A DNA stretch of 64,000 bases, taken from Ehretia macrophylla (taxonomy: Eukaryota; Streptophyta; Magnoliopsida; Boraginales; Ehretiaceae). Location: contig CM075764.1 in the NCBI GenBank assembly GCA_037974665.1, positions 114,328,325 through 114,392,324 of the forward strand, read 5' to 3'. Made by a program: the position numbers and the translations under genes. How positions within the stretch are numbered: position 1 is the first letter of the stretch; each line of letters begins with the position of its first letter. The notes under the pieces were generated by a model. It saw only the letters and a list, made by a program, of their open reading frames with translations, searched no databases and was not told the origin of the DNA. Shown here piece by piece: positions 44,759 through 56,475 of the stretch.

Positions 44759-45036
44759 GTTTCATCATGTATATGCATATATATATGTGTGTGTGTGTGT
44801 GGTTAGCTTAAAATTGATTAGGGGCTTTTGTATTTAATGAGATATGCTGAAAAGTTGAGAACTTCAATGTGATTTTTGTGTAGAAGAGTGTTACTATGAA
44901 TGTGTTTCATGTATATGCATACATGTGTGTGTGTGTGTGTTGATTAGCTTAGAATTGATTAAGGGCTTTTATATTTAATGATCTATAGTGAAAAGTTGAG
45001 AACTTTAATTTGATTTTTGTGTAGAAGAGTGTTATT
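44759..45036 (+). repeat. Tandem duplication spanning the 3' splice site before the FLZ start codon
   Basis: Segments beginning GTTTCAT at 44759 and 44903 are diverged copies about 140 bp long. Each contains a TG run, TTAGCTTA(A/G)AATTGATTA, AAAGTTGAGAACTT and TTTTTGTGTAGAAGAGTGTTA. The second copy leads into the FLZ ATG at 45037. The first copy ends with its own ATG at 44896. Confidence 0.85.
44896..44943 (+). other. Potential 15-codon uORF upstream of FLZ
   Basis: ATG 44896 occupies the position in the first duplicate that the FLZ start codon has in the second. It codes 15 codons and stops at TGA 44941-44943. It would be in the mRNA only if the first acceptor (44881-44883) is used. It could then lower translation of the main frame. 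Confidence 0.4.
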
Positions 45037-46332
45037 ATGCTGAAGAAAGGATCAAGTGCAAGCACAAGCAAACAATCAGTAATGGCAGATTATGATCCAT
45101 TACCATCTCCTACTACTAAAGATACTTGCACAAGGCCTAGTTCCTCTTTTCTTGGTTCACCAAGTTTGTTTAATGGTTTTGCTTCAAAGGGCTGTACAGA
45201 TTCTGACTCGATTATGAGTCCAACTTCGATTCTTGATAGCAAGTCGTTTTCTGCGTTTATAAATCCCTTTTGGTCTGATACAACCAGCAGTCCGAAAACC
45301 CTGAAACCAGAGAGTAAAATCGATTGGGATAAGTTGGATTCGAGAGGGGTTGGTCTTGGTCTTGTTGACGTTCTAAGTGAAGATTTTAATTCTGATTCAA
45401 GAATGGTTAAGCATGATAGCAGAATGGTTTTGTTTGGCTCACAGTTGAAGATTCAGATACCTCCTATGCCGGGTTCTGTTGTTTCCCCTGCTGCTTCGCC
45501 GAAATCTCCACCTGAATTTGGTATCAAGACTAGGAATTCTCATGTTGGTGGTCCGTTTTTGCCTGGCTTATCCTCATCTTCTTTGAAGAAATCTCCCTTT
45601 GGTTCATCAAATTCGGGCATGGATAACGCAAATTTGAATTCTCCTCGGGTTTTCGGTCCTTTCTCCGCTAGTGAAATGGAGCTCTCTGAGGAGTATACTT
45701 GTGTGATTTCGCACGGTCCAAATCCAAGAACCACCCATATATTTGATGATTGCGTTGTTGAGAGCTGCTGTGGTGTTTCTAGATTCTCCGAATCACGAAA
45801 GGAGAATGGGTTTCCGGCGAATAGCTCGATGAGCTATCCATCTGAGAATTTCCTCAGTTTCTGTCACTACTGCAACAAGACTCTTGGCCAAGGAAATGAC
45901 ATTTACATGTACAGGTTAGCTCAAAATACCTTTTCAATCGAATCACGAGCCTATTAGTGAAGCAAATTCAATGAAGCGACAACTGGTATCGTAGAGAAGA
46001 TAGATGCATATAGTTTTTGCATATTCATGTGAACTTTGCCGAGTGTCTTTAGAGAAACATGTATATATGTTATTATTCATATCCATAGCGATCTATGAAT
46101 ATCGTCCTAATTTGGGTCTTGCTCTGCCCTTAAATGGATAACTCAAAGCTTATGAAGTTAAATTTGAACTTTTGTGAATTCTTTGTTATTTTTTCTTCGT
46201 ATTGATTCGTGTTTATCGTATGTCAGAGGCGAGAAGGCGTTCTGCAGCAGTGATTGCCGGTACAGAGAGATGATGTTAGAGGCAGGAATAGAGACACGAG
46301 AGTTTGATGATCTTTATGGAACACCACCATGA
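45037..46332 (+). CDS. FCS-like zinc finger (FLZ/DUF581) protein, two coding exons
   Basis: Exons 45037-45914 and 46227-46332 (intron 312 bp, GT..AG) give a 327-residue protein. The N-terminal half is Ser/Pro-rich with family-typical motifs: SDSIMSPTSILDSK, WDKLDSRGVGLGLVD, MVLFGSQLKIQIPP, GIKTRN, MELSEEYTCVISHGPNPRTT and THIFDDCVVESCC. The FLZ domain spans the intron: CHYC at residues 276-279, then GEKAFCSSDC with Cys299 and Cys303, and ends REMMLEAG. It contains the expected Cys4 zinc site. FLZ proteins are plant-specific adaptors that bind SnRK1 kinase subunits in energy and stress signalling. It is complete, with an acidic C-terminus (TREFDDLYGTPP). Similar proteins include Arabidopsis FLZ family members of the longer class; I do not assign a member number. 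Confidence 0.9.
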
Positions 46333-46879
46333 GACCTTACTCCATGGCCTAATGAAGCTAATTCTCCATTTCTCAATTTTCAGCATATGACAAGATTGTC
46401 TTTGTATTTGGAGTATTAAATCTTCTTTTTTTATGGGTGTTTTTGCTGCATTTTCACATTGTGCTGATTGGGTGTCTAATAGAGAGTCTGTAGTTAGTGA
46501 CTCAGGAACGCTGAACTGTTGTAGTATTGATTTTATTCAACGAAAAAAAAGGCAACAATTGTAATGATGTTAAGTGTTATTGGTTTTGTTACACCCCGTT
46601 ACAACCTTAGTTCCGTGTGAGATTTTGTTCAGTTTATAATGATTTGTAGCTTACTAATATTGTTAACAAGGGATTAAGCATTTTATGACGGACGATTATG
46701 CAATGTGTTTTTTTTTTTTACCTCAGGGAGGTTAAGCCATTATAATAGAATCATCTTGAAGAATGTTTCACTCGCCTATCTTGGTGGGGGATACTTTTTA
46801 TAACATATAAATTAAGAGACTGTCTTAATTCAAAACTAGCAAAGTTAATTTGTGGACATATTATTTTCTTGATAAACAT
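46333..46879. other. FLZ 3' flank
   Basis: The FLZ 3' UTR probably covers the first 150-250 bases. A TTGTAATGATGTT motif near 46560 is a plausible 3'-end region. No other feature is seen. Confidence 0.4.
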
Positions 46880-47165
46880 GCCTCAATTGAAAGTTGGATT
46901 GGTTTGATAGAATTTCTTACGGTCTTCAATTAAGAACTTTAATGGACTATTGATCGGGGTTACCGTCTTCAAGAATTTGAGAATTATTTGGAAATTTATC
47001 TCCACAACGAGGTTTGATATCTTCAATTCAACTGTTTTAACTAGGCCTTCACGAAGAGCCATAAGTTCAGTCCTGTAGATCACCTGCACCAATTGCACCC
47101 AGTTTGTTTTTTGAGTAGCCATCTATGTTGAGTTTATAGCATCCACAAGGCTTCTCCCATTTAAT
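46880..47165 (-). pseudogene. LINE-type RNase H fragment
   Basis: The minus strand reads KPCGCYKLNIDGYSKN, then, after a small indel, YRTELMALREGLVKTVELKI then NLVVEINFQ and LKFLIEDRKKF. This is the plant RNase H-like domain (RVT_3 type) found at the ends of non-LTR retrotransposons, with catalytic Asp in NIDG and Glu in TELMALREG. The usual Asp after VVE is replaced. It is a short isolated fragment with a frameshift, hence a relic. Confidence 0.75.
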
Positions 47166-47497
47166 CCGAGTTTCCAGTCTCGTATGTATGTTACTATGCG
47201 TGGTAGTCGGTTCGAGACGAGCTCATGACTGTCGATGAATTGTAGTTCAAGATGAGTACATAATCATTAATTATAACTATTGATTCGTAAAGAATTAAAT
47301 GTTGTAAAGCGTATCCACAAAAATCTTATTCTGAACTTTACGTCAGGGTCATATTAGCTGGTAGGGTTTCGTTTCGAAGACTTAATCAAAGATTCTGCTT
47401 TAATTGGGTGCTCGTTGGGTCTACAGCTCTTAGCTTTAAATATTGAAGATGATGATAAAAGATGATGTTGGCTCAAGGTTTTACATCATCTTTCTTT

Positions 47498-47916
47498 GGC
47501 TCCGTTTGTTTGTCGTAAAATATTTTTAGTATTTGATAATATTAAAAATTAATTAATTAAAAAGTATTTTTTAGTCAAAAATAGTGGTTATATTTTTTTA
47601 ATTTTTCGGTGTTTGATAATACTGAAAAATTAGTCAACTGAAAAATATTTTTTAATCAAATATTATGACTAGTATAAAATTTAAAAAAATATTTTTATCT
47701 CTTTTAAGAGATGAAAACAGTTTACATTTTTCATACATTAGTTTTTATTCTATTTTTTTAAAAAAATATTTTTCTCTAAAAATATTTTTTATAAATAAAT
47801 TATTTTACGGCAAACAAATAGAGCTCAAACACTAAAAAATATTCTATTTAAAAAAAAAAAATTTATTTAAAAATATTTTTTATAAATAAATTATTTTACT
47901 CCAAACAAACGGAGCC
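47498..47916. mobile_element. hAT-like MITE, 419 bp
   Basis: Terminal inverted repeats GGCTCCGTTTGTTTG and CAAACAAACGGAGCC are perfect over 15 bp. The interior is AAATATTTTT-rich, with an extra internal copy of the right end (ACGGCAAACAAATAGAGC near 47811). No clear 8-bp target duplication could be read, so the superfamily is inferred from the terminal sequence. A related fragment lies at 12195-12294. Confidence 0.75.
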
Positions 47917-48989
47917 TTTATTGTAAAACTCATTGATCATCTCATAATTAAAGCACAATCATAAGACTAATGACTAAAGCACAATCATGAGACCAATGAC
48001 CTCAAATTGATTAGATTCCTTTCTTAAGTATCTATTTATGTCCACTTCAACTTCATATCATGTCCATGTTTGGCAACTGTGTGAGGCTTAATAATATTGT
48101 TTGCCTTCTGTCTGAAGGCTGCATAATATCAATAGGGGACTATTACTCTTGGACTTCAATCATGAAAAGGACTATTTAGATGGAATTGTTATATCTGGCA
48201 GCAGTATAAATCAAGAAACATGCACAATGAAAGATACCCAAAATAATAATAATGATAATACGGTATACGAAGTTTTTTTTTTTTTTACATGACATGAATT
48301 CAATTAGCGAAATTCGACTACTAAATTATTTGATAGAATTTGATAACTAGTTGGTAAACTTTTGAGTACAGCGATACGTCCCCACACAACTACCAAGTCA
48401 GTCAATAGCGGAATTCCAGAGCAGTGAGAGATATAGAACCCGTGATCTTATATGAGCGATTTTATTTCCAATACCACTGGACCATACCCTTAAAAACAAT
48501 GCACAAAGTTCTTATTATGAATAATTCTAAAAAGGACTCAGACATATTCTGAATTTATTATACATAGTTTACCTTGCATTTTTATGGCCATGACCATGAC
48601 CATGTTGATTTCTCTGGGAATGAAGATAGAATTACTAACCATAAAATACAGTCCCAAATTCCATCAATTTTTGTAGCTTCTTGTTTTCGGTAATGCTAAA
48701 TGACTAAGTTCTTTCCATTTGTTTATTAAGGTCAAAATCAGTTAAGCGGGAAATATAACCGTCATGCTTCCCAATTGTTGTTTGTCAATGAATGACTTCG
48801 CAAAACGGTAATAGTTGAAAAACTAATGCTTTGCAATTATTGTTTATCAACGAAGAATATGTCTGTAAAACGGTAACGGATAAAAAAATCAATGAAATAC
48901 GATTTGCAATTTTTTTCCTTCAGTACATGTGAGAGGCTGAGAAATGCCTGTGTAGTTGGTGTCTTTTGATATATTAGCTCCCTTTTGAA
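47917..48989. other. Intergenic region, no feature recognised
   Basis: Mixed AT-rich sequence with a short near-repeat (AAAGCACAATCATAAGAC / AAAGCACAATCATGAGAC, 47950-47990). I see no gene. Confidence 0.4.
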
Positions 48990-49462
48990 TCGGAAAGTGT
49001 ATCAGTCTTCATCCCAATTCTAGTCCAGAATGGTGTCTAATGAGGAGAAAAGAATTGGGACCTTAAACTATTGGGGACTACATGATACGCTAGGTAAAAT
49101 TATGTACAATCGATCTCAAAATGACTTTGCCTCTTTCTTAAATTACTCATAATATGAGTTTCGTATACTACTAATCTCTTCGAATCTAAAAGTGCTCAGT
49201 CTTCATCGATCCCTATTCTAGTCCAGAATGATGCCTGATGAGGAAACAAGAATCGGGACCATTGAACTATAGGGGGATTATACGATACGTAAGGTAAAGT
49301 TATATACGACAGATTCCAAAATAATTCTAACTTTTAAATTCGTGTATATAATAAAAATTTCATGCACCACTAATACTTTCGTATCTGAAAATGCCGAGTC
49401 TTCACCGATCCCCATTCTAGTCCAGAATGGTGCCTGATGAGGAGACAAGAATTGGGACCATG
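48990..49462. repeat. Tandem repeat of about 198 bp, 2.4 copies, each with a hairpin
   Basis: Units align with starts about 198 bp apart. Each contains CAGTCTTCATC-like, TTCTAGTCCAGAATG and CTGATGAGGA segments. In every unit a TCCC-ATTCT stem (49012, 49210, 49409) faces AGAAT-GGGA (49051, 49249, 49448) about 30 bases away. The stem is perfect in unit 1 and has one mismatch in units 2 and 3. The bases between hairpin copies diverge more than the hairpins. The function is unknown. Confidence 0.8.
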
Positions 49463-50870
49463 GCTGGTGAAACCCTTAACGACTAACAACTGCCTAGATG
49501 CATGCAATGCAAATTGGGATCATTGAACACTGAGCAAATATACAATATTGTTCCATTATTGAAGGACTTTTTTAACCTATTCTTTGCCATCATGCTCTAA
49601 GGCTTAAGCAGTGCTATTAATATTGAGGCAGTGGCACATGTATTGATGTGCAGTTGGTGACAAAATTTAATGTGATTGTTAAGCTCTAGCCTTTAGCTTT
49701 TAAAAATATAATTATCAATTTGTTTTCTATAATTGTGGAAAAATGATTGGTGAACTCTAGAATTCTGTATGCCATCTATGCTTTGGCACAAATTATTGCA
49801 GAACCTCCTCTTGGTGGGTAGTGTTTCTATCCGGAAAAACGGTCTTTGGTATCAGATTCCATATTTGTGATGTTCACTTTTTTATTTTATGGATCGAAGT
49901 GTCGTTTAACTAAGAGGAGAAATCTCCCTTCTTGGTATGTGGTCCAATATATATTTTCATATTTATATTTATTTTTTGTTTTGATTTACAATAAAGGTTG
50001 AAATCGTGATTTAAACTTAAAATTTCTTATTATAACATGCCACTATCTAATTATTTTATCCAACTTTTGAGTGTCAATATCTTCATAATTCATGACATAA
50101 TAAAAAGTATTCAAGCCTAATTTATACGGTTAATGATAAAACTACTAAGAGATTTGCAATATCGCACATTGATCGGAGAAAGTGAGGTTGATAAGTTAGA
50201 GTTATAAGTTTAAGTACAACATAAGATGAATCATTTTGGATCTAGTTGATTTTTTTTTTAAATATTATGATTATTTTCAAATTTATGACATAAGTTTCAT
50301 TTATGAGTATAAAATTTTGAGCTAAAAATAGGGTGATTATGATAGACACTAGAACAATAAATATCGCGAACATGTTATTGATACTATAAATCGCCTTTGG
50401 ATAGGTGGAACAACTTTGTTCAACTTTAGTGGATATTCAGGAAACTGTCGAAAAGCCAAATTTTAAAATGAATCTTCATTGATGCTATAGCTTCATACGA
50501 AGTGAGATTTGGTATTATTTTTTAATAACGAATTACTAATTTTAAATAGAATCATATTAAATACGTTTAGAAGCCACAAAATCTGTGGTTCGTGATACTT
50601 GATTATCTCCGTAAACTGCAATCACAATGTTGTGGCCAAACTTTGATCCGCTATCAATACATTTTAAATTGACTCTAGTAAGCAAAATTAAATGGGAGAA
50701 ATCTGTGCGTTAACCGGCTAGGAGGCCCCGCCAGTTGGTCTAGGCAGGCTGGCTTTCTTTTTTTGAGTTTTTTTAATTTTATTTCTTTTCTTTGTGTGTT
50801 TCATAACGTATCAATATTTTTTTTTCCTTGTTTGATGACTGCTTGGTCGCTTTGGCCTTTTAAATAAGTG
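49463..50870. other. Intergenic region, no feature recognised
   Basis: AT-rich, with a short GC-rich block at 50715-50750 (CGGCTAGGAGGCCCCGCC). No coding frame or transposon end was identified. Confidence 0.4.
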
Positions 50871-50878
50871 ATTGTAAT

Positions 50879-51050
50879 TAGGGATGTGCAGCAAAACCGT
50901 TAACCCGGTTAAACCGTTAATCCAATCCAAACTAATTCATTTTTGATAATTTCTTAAAAGTTTGGTTGGTTATGGTTTAAGTTTTCATAAGAACGGACTA
51001 CATAGTTTGGTTTATGATTTTTACTATCAAAACCATAAACCTAAACCGAT

Positions 51051-51101
<51 letters not shown>

Positions 51102-51425
51102 TAGAGAACTTTTCACTTTCCTCCATATTATTTAATTTATCTCCCATCTCCCTTTTCATTGAAAAAATCAAAAGACACAATGAGTACTTCTCTATATTTT
51201 AGATTTTTACAATATAATTACTTTATTCAAATGCAACTATAAGTTAAATTGAATATATGATTTGGGTTGGTTTAAGTGGTTTGATTTTTCCAAATATATT
51301 GGTTTGGTTTGGATGGTTTTGAGAGGTGTATGGTTGGCTATGGTTTTAATTTTTCCAAACTAAATGTTTTGGTTCGGGTCAAAAATATGTTTTAAACCAC
51401 CCAAACCGACATATGCACACCCCTA
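50879..51425. mobile_element. hAT-like MITE, 547 bp, with (AT)n core
   Basis: The ends are TAGGGATGTGCA and, reversed, TAGGGGTGTGCA, a typical hAT terminal sequence. The flanks ATTGTAAT (50871-50878) and ATTGTAAC (51426-51433) match at 7 of 8. The interior has repeated GGTTTGG/AACCGATCC-type sequence and an (AT)n microsatellite at about 51053-51096. Confidence 0.85.
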
Positions 51426-51433
51426 ATTGTAAC

Positions 51434-52240
51434 AACTTTTATTTTGAAATATACACATTTGTTGAATTAGCCAAAAAAAAACAAAAACAAAAAACAAAGC
51501 TCATTAAGTTGGGCTGGTGGCAACACGATTAAGATGAAGCCCACGGCGGCTTGCAATTGGCCCATTCTTATGTTGGGTGGACTCACTACCCAGACAAGAA
51601 TCACAAGAAGATATTGGCAATTTCTCTTCACTAGATTTAAAACGTTACATGTTATATCTCATGTCATACTCATAATATTACATAACGTCACGATTTTTTT
51701 TTTTCTAGTTGAAATTATGAATTCCTTGATTAAACTATATAATACATTAGCCTATCAAGAAAAATCAGTATTTAAAAGAATATGCAACAATTTAAGCATA
51801 TTAATAAATAATCTCGACTTAACTTGCCAGTTTGCAACACAATTGACAAACTACACATTTACCAAGGTAGATGTAAAGAACACGACATTCATATGATAAA
51901 TGTAAAAAACTGACATCTTTAATAATATGTTAATCTTTTATATTAACATTTATTTCGAGGATGATATTCAAGCAATATTACTCATAAACTTGATTAATTA
52001 TTAAAAAAGAAACTCTTGTGGCTCTCTCCAAAAGTGATTTAATTACTTACTACTACCACAAATTGAAGGAAAAAAAACTTTTTGTGGTGTTGATTTTGTT
52101 ACTTATCACATCAAAAGCCCAATTTTGTCATTTTCCCAGAAACCGATGGTCATAGAATACACTATAAGAAGCCCATTTTAGCCGTACAATAAAAAATAAA
52201 AAAAAACTATTTATTTATTTAATTAATTAAAATTAGAAAA
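51434..52240. other. Upstream region and probable promoter of the FBT gene
   Basis: Noncoding AT-rich sequence. Near the gene there are AGCCCA (TGGGCT) motifs at about 52110, 52171 and 52253, resembling the site II elements common in promoters of plastid- and housekeeping-type genes. A TATA-like ACTATAAG lies at about 52161. The transcription start was not determined. Confidence 0.4.
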
Positions 52241-55200
52241 ATGGCGAAATTAAAGCCCATTTCAATCTTATTGCCTTGCCAAACTTCACCTCTCTTCTTC
52301 TCTCCGATCCGCCGGAAACCTCCTTCCCTCGCCGCTGTCTTCCGCCGTCCGTACCGTCGGAAACGCTCAGCCAAGCCGTCGACGGAATCAGACATGTCCG
52401 TCGCCGTTGAGATGCCGTCCACCTCTCTCCGCGTCTCCGACTCCGAACCATTACTAGATTCCAGAATCCGTAAGTTCGCTGTGGCTAACGTATATATGTA
52501 TATATATGTATATATTTATATGTATGTAAGTATGAATTCATATGTATATGTATATATTCCTGGAGGATGCTCGATATTATGGTCCCGGTTGTTTCAGCTA
52601 TATATATATATATGTATATGCACACTCACATATGCAATAGAAGAACATAATGTGTAGAAATTGAGGTTTGGAGGTGCTACATAATTCGTGATAATGCGTT
52701 TAGAATTGGATTGGATGATTGCTATTGTGGATCAGTGTTGGTGATGAAGGGACATTGTAGTTGCTTCATAACGTATTAGGTTGGTTTGATGACGTTAATT
52801 ATATTGAGTTGATTATGATGAATAAGCATTTGTACGTGGAAGAAAAGGTCGATGTGGCTAATTTTGATGGGCATAACAAATATCTGTGTTACTCGGGACT
52901 TTGATAGAAGCTTCGGATATGGGTGCATGAAGTGTAAGATTTGTCAAATTATTGACACGTAAGACCGGGGGGATTCGGCAAAATTTGTCATACTTCACTA
53001 TGGTAAAATGAAATTGTATGCGATAATTCCATACATTTGAAAGAAGATTATGGCAAAATAGACATGCTTAAGTCACTTTATATGTTGTGGATACTGGATT
53101 TAGCTTCATTGCTTTGTCTGTACCAAGTGAGAAGTATCCTGCAACTTTGTTGGAGTGTTGAGTGTTCAACCGTTGTTATGCCAGGCATTATAGAAGGATT
53201 TGTAACTAGTTAATGCAACACAGTCAGGCGTGTGGGAGGGCAAAATAGTTCTTTAATTCACGTTGAAGCCTAAGCTTGTTGAGGCAAATGCAGAAATGGG
53301 ATATTTATAGCTGTGTCCGTGAAGAGAAATATAAACTTTGTTGAATTGTGTTGATCAACCAAGCACGTGGAGTAGCTTTTGTTGAGTGTGGTTTTAGGCT
53401 TCAATGATTTGTTTGTGTGTTTATGTTTTATGTTTGTAATTCGATATCGTGACTTGTAACCTAGTTGTTTAGTGATATTGAGATGGCACTGTGACATTAT
53501 TGATTGCTTTGAGCTGGAAACTATGAGTAATTATTCTTCCGGAAGGCCATGTATGGAGGTTTTTGGGTCAAGGACCCTCTTTCCATCATAATGTCTGATT
53601 AATTTTGAATTTGTGTCCTCTCTCTGGCAGCATGTCCTGTATAATAGTGTAGTTTCTTCCTGGATATCTCCTTGGTATACTTATTGGAGACAAAAACAAG
53701 AAAAGGAAAAGCTCCTTGATGTTGGCCATAGTATAATTTTATGAAGAATGAATGTTGTCATGGTGTGGATGCTATCTTAGAGTGATTGATCTAAAGCAAG
53801 TTAGTCAGCAAATAGAGTTGAAGAGAAGCTTTATGTTGTGAAAATGTTTTTAATGATTTCAACAAAGGTGGCATTCCCAATTTTAGATACTAAACTTAAT
53901 ACTTGTACAGCAAACCAGAGCACATCAGGAAAGCTGGTTTCTAAATAATTTCATTTATCATGGATTGAGATTATGCTGCCATTCATATGCCATTATTCTT
54001 GGAAACTCTCTCCCTCTCCCTCTCTCTCTCTCGCTCTCTCTCATGCAAATTATTCTTCATTACTGTAGGTAAAGGCGATTTGCGGACCACCAAAGTGGAA
54101 GAAGATTCAAGCTCATCCAGTAAAATGGCCTCTCGCAAGAACAGATATTCTGTCAGCTCCATCAGATGCTTCGGGGTAGAGCTAACGCCAGATAACATTG
54201 CAGTTGCCATGGTATATTTTGTCCAAGGAGTCTTAGGCCTTTCCAGGCTTGCTGTTAGTTTTTACTTGAAAGATGATCTTCATTTGGATCCTGCAGAGGT
54301 ATGTCAGGTTTATAGAATTTCTGTAGTTAACGATATACAGATGTTACAATCAGGACTTTCCATTAGAGGACAGTTTTTCCTGATTGAAATGTTGACTGAC
54401 AACTTTTATGCGTTTGACTAGACAGCCGTGATAACTGGTTTTTCATCATTACCTTGGCTTGTTAAGCCTCTTTATGGTTTCATCAGGTTGGGTTCATCTT
54501 GCGATTTATATATATTTGTCTTGCTTCCTTTTTGTTATTAAGCTCTTCTGTAACAATGAGCTCTCAACCACAGTGATTCCTTCCCACTTTTTGGGTACCG
54601 GAGAAGATCATATTTGGTTCTCTCAGGGCTCCTTGGGGCTCTTTCATGGAGCTTGATGGCTACCTTTGTTGACGGCAAGTATGGCGCTGCCTTCTGCATA
54701 CTTCTTGGATCTCTTTCTGTTGCATTTTCAGATGTAGTAAGTCCCGAATTTTTTCTTGTCAATCTATCTTCTTGGAGAGATTACGGTTTCATAGATATGG
54801 TTCAATTCCTTCTCTCTCCCTCCCTCCCTCCCTCCCTTTAGAGCTTTTCACAAATTTTTAAACAGGAATGATTCTACACGTTTGCATGCATATACAGTGA
54901 ACTGGATCATTCAATTTTTAGTCAGTTGTACTCCGGATACTTTTGGCTTCGGCTTATAGTATATGAAGCCGTTTATAATAGCATTGGATAAAAATTTATC
55001 AATCCCCAACCCAGAATTACAAGCTTTTGAAATTATTATGTTACAATGCCATTATTCATGTGTCTACTTGGTGTCACTGACTTTAGTCTTTAGCTGGTTC
55101 TAGTATCCTCATTTTGCTGCCTATAAGCCATCTTAGAGAAACTAAAGCATAATGCAGGTTGTAGATTCCATGGTTGTGGAGAGGGCTCGTGGTGAATCTC

Positions 55201-56475
55201 AAAGCATGTCTGGATCTCTTCAGTCATTATGTTGGGGTTCTTCAGCTTTTGGAGGAATAGTAAGTTCCTATTTTAGTGGCTCTCTGGTGGATGCTTATGG
55301 TGTAAGGTATGTTGTTTGATCTGCTTTAAATTATGGAATGCTATAGCCCGGTCATAATTCCTCATGAAATGTTTCTATGCTCAGGTTTGTTTTTGGGATG
55401 ACAGCCTTGCTTCCGTTGATTACATCTGCGGTTGCTGTACTTGTGAAAGAGCAGCGTATGCTTGGCCCAGTAAGGGGACAGAGTTTTTCTTTGCCGACGC
55501 CTGGGTTCTTAGAGAGCTCGAAAGATAATATCGTCCAGTTGTGGGGTGCTGTTAAGCAGCCCAACGTATTTCTTCCCACTTTATTCATTTTTCTATGGCA
55601 GGCAACACCACAATCAGATTCTGCTATGTTTTTCTTCACGTATGTGATTTCATGTTAATTTTAATTTTCTTTTTTTCGTCTTTATTACTTAGGGTAGTCT
55701 ATAACAGAAGCTACTTTTGATTCTAGCACAAACAAACTTGGTTTGACTCCAGAGTTCCTGGGACGTGTTAAGCTAGTTACTTCAATTGCATCACTTATCG
55801 GTGTTGGACTTTACAATGGTTTTCTAAAGAAGGTCCCTTTGCGGAAGATATTTCTAGTAACAACTACATTTGGTGCAGCTCTGGGAATGACCCAGGTGTG
55901 TTTTCTAAGAGTTAATGGTTAACGTTTCTCTGATTGTGTTTTAAGTTTTATCTGTCTAATAGTTCTCTGAATGGTCGTTCTTGTTTCTGCTCAGCTTTTC
56001 CTTGTAACAGGACTAAACCGACAGTTTGGTATAAGTGACCAGTGGTTTGCGATGGGGGATTCATTGATATTAACAGTACTTGGCCAGGTAGGGTGGTTTC
56101 TCACATTTAATGCATAAATTTATCGCAGTATGCTTGTAATGTTGTTGCCGGTTTTGTAACTAGTTTCCATTTCAGGCTTCTCTCATGCCCGTTCTTGTAT
56201 TAGCAGCAAGAATATGTCCAGAGGGAATGGAGGCAACTCTTTTTGCGACCCTAATGTCCATATCTAACGGAGGGAGTGTCCTCGGAGGCTTGATTGGTGC
56301 TGGTCTAACCCAGCTCTTCGGTGTCACCAAGGACACATTTGCCAATCTGGCTTTTCTTATAGTTCTTTGCAATCTAAGCTCCTTGTTACCTTTACCTTTA
56401 CTTGGCCTCCTTCCTGAAGATAGTCTAGATGCTGATTCGAAGGAGAGTAGTGATATCGAGATGAAGTCTAACTAA
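52241..56475 (+). CDS. FBT1: Folate-biopterin transporter, plastid type (FBT1-like), nine exons
   Basis: Exons: 52241-52469, 54069-54298, 54422-54486, 54574-54736, 55158-55306, 55385-55639, 55727-55895, 55995-56087, 56176-56475. All introns are GT..AG and phases join cleanly to 1653 bp, 550 residues. Exon 1 codes a Ser/Arg/Pro-rich leader, as expected of a chloroplast transit peptide. The rest has the FBT/BT1 (major-facilitator-like) membrane segments: [77 protein letters not shown], [56 protein letters not shown] and [11 protein letters not shown]. The family carries folates across the plastid envelope; the close relative is Arabidopsis At2g32040. Intron 1 is 1.6 kb. I see no disruption; the symbol is by similarity. 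Confidence 0.93.
54005..54042. repeat. (CT)n tract at the FBT intron 1 acceptor
   Basis: A TCTCCCTCTCCCTCTCTCTC run sits 27-64 bases before the exon 2 acceptor and may serve as its polypyrimidine tract. A similar TCCCTCCC run is at 54815-54838 in intron 4. Confidence 0.8.

Larger units (their letters stand above)
44490..45024 (+). other. Probable 5'-UTR intron of the FLZ gene
   Basis: A donor-like CAG-GTATTT at 44489/44490 and an acceptor TTTTTGTGTAG ending at 45024, 12 bp before the start codon, bound a T-rich segment with TG microsatellites. A second identical acceptor ends at 44883. Leader introns are common in FLZ genes. Splicing here is inferred from motifs only. Confidence 0.5.

Noticed and set aside
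44430..44837. Several overlapping plus-strand open frames rich in Cys, Val and Tyr
   Set aside because: They arise from the TG/TGTATG microsatellite in the probable FLZ leader intron and have no domain.
49000..49460. C/D-box snoRNA cluster (CTGATGAGGA resembles a C box)
   Set aside because: No D box in the right position downstream, and no terminal stem around the boxes.
51014..51202. Ile/Tyr-repeat frames on both strands
   Set aside because: Translation of the (AT)n microsatellite within the MITE.
51534..51896. A 120-codon plus-strand frame upstream of FBT
   Set aside because: No similarity that I recognise and AT-rich composition typical of intergenic DNA.
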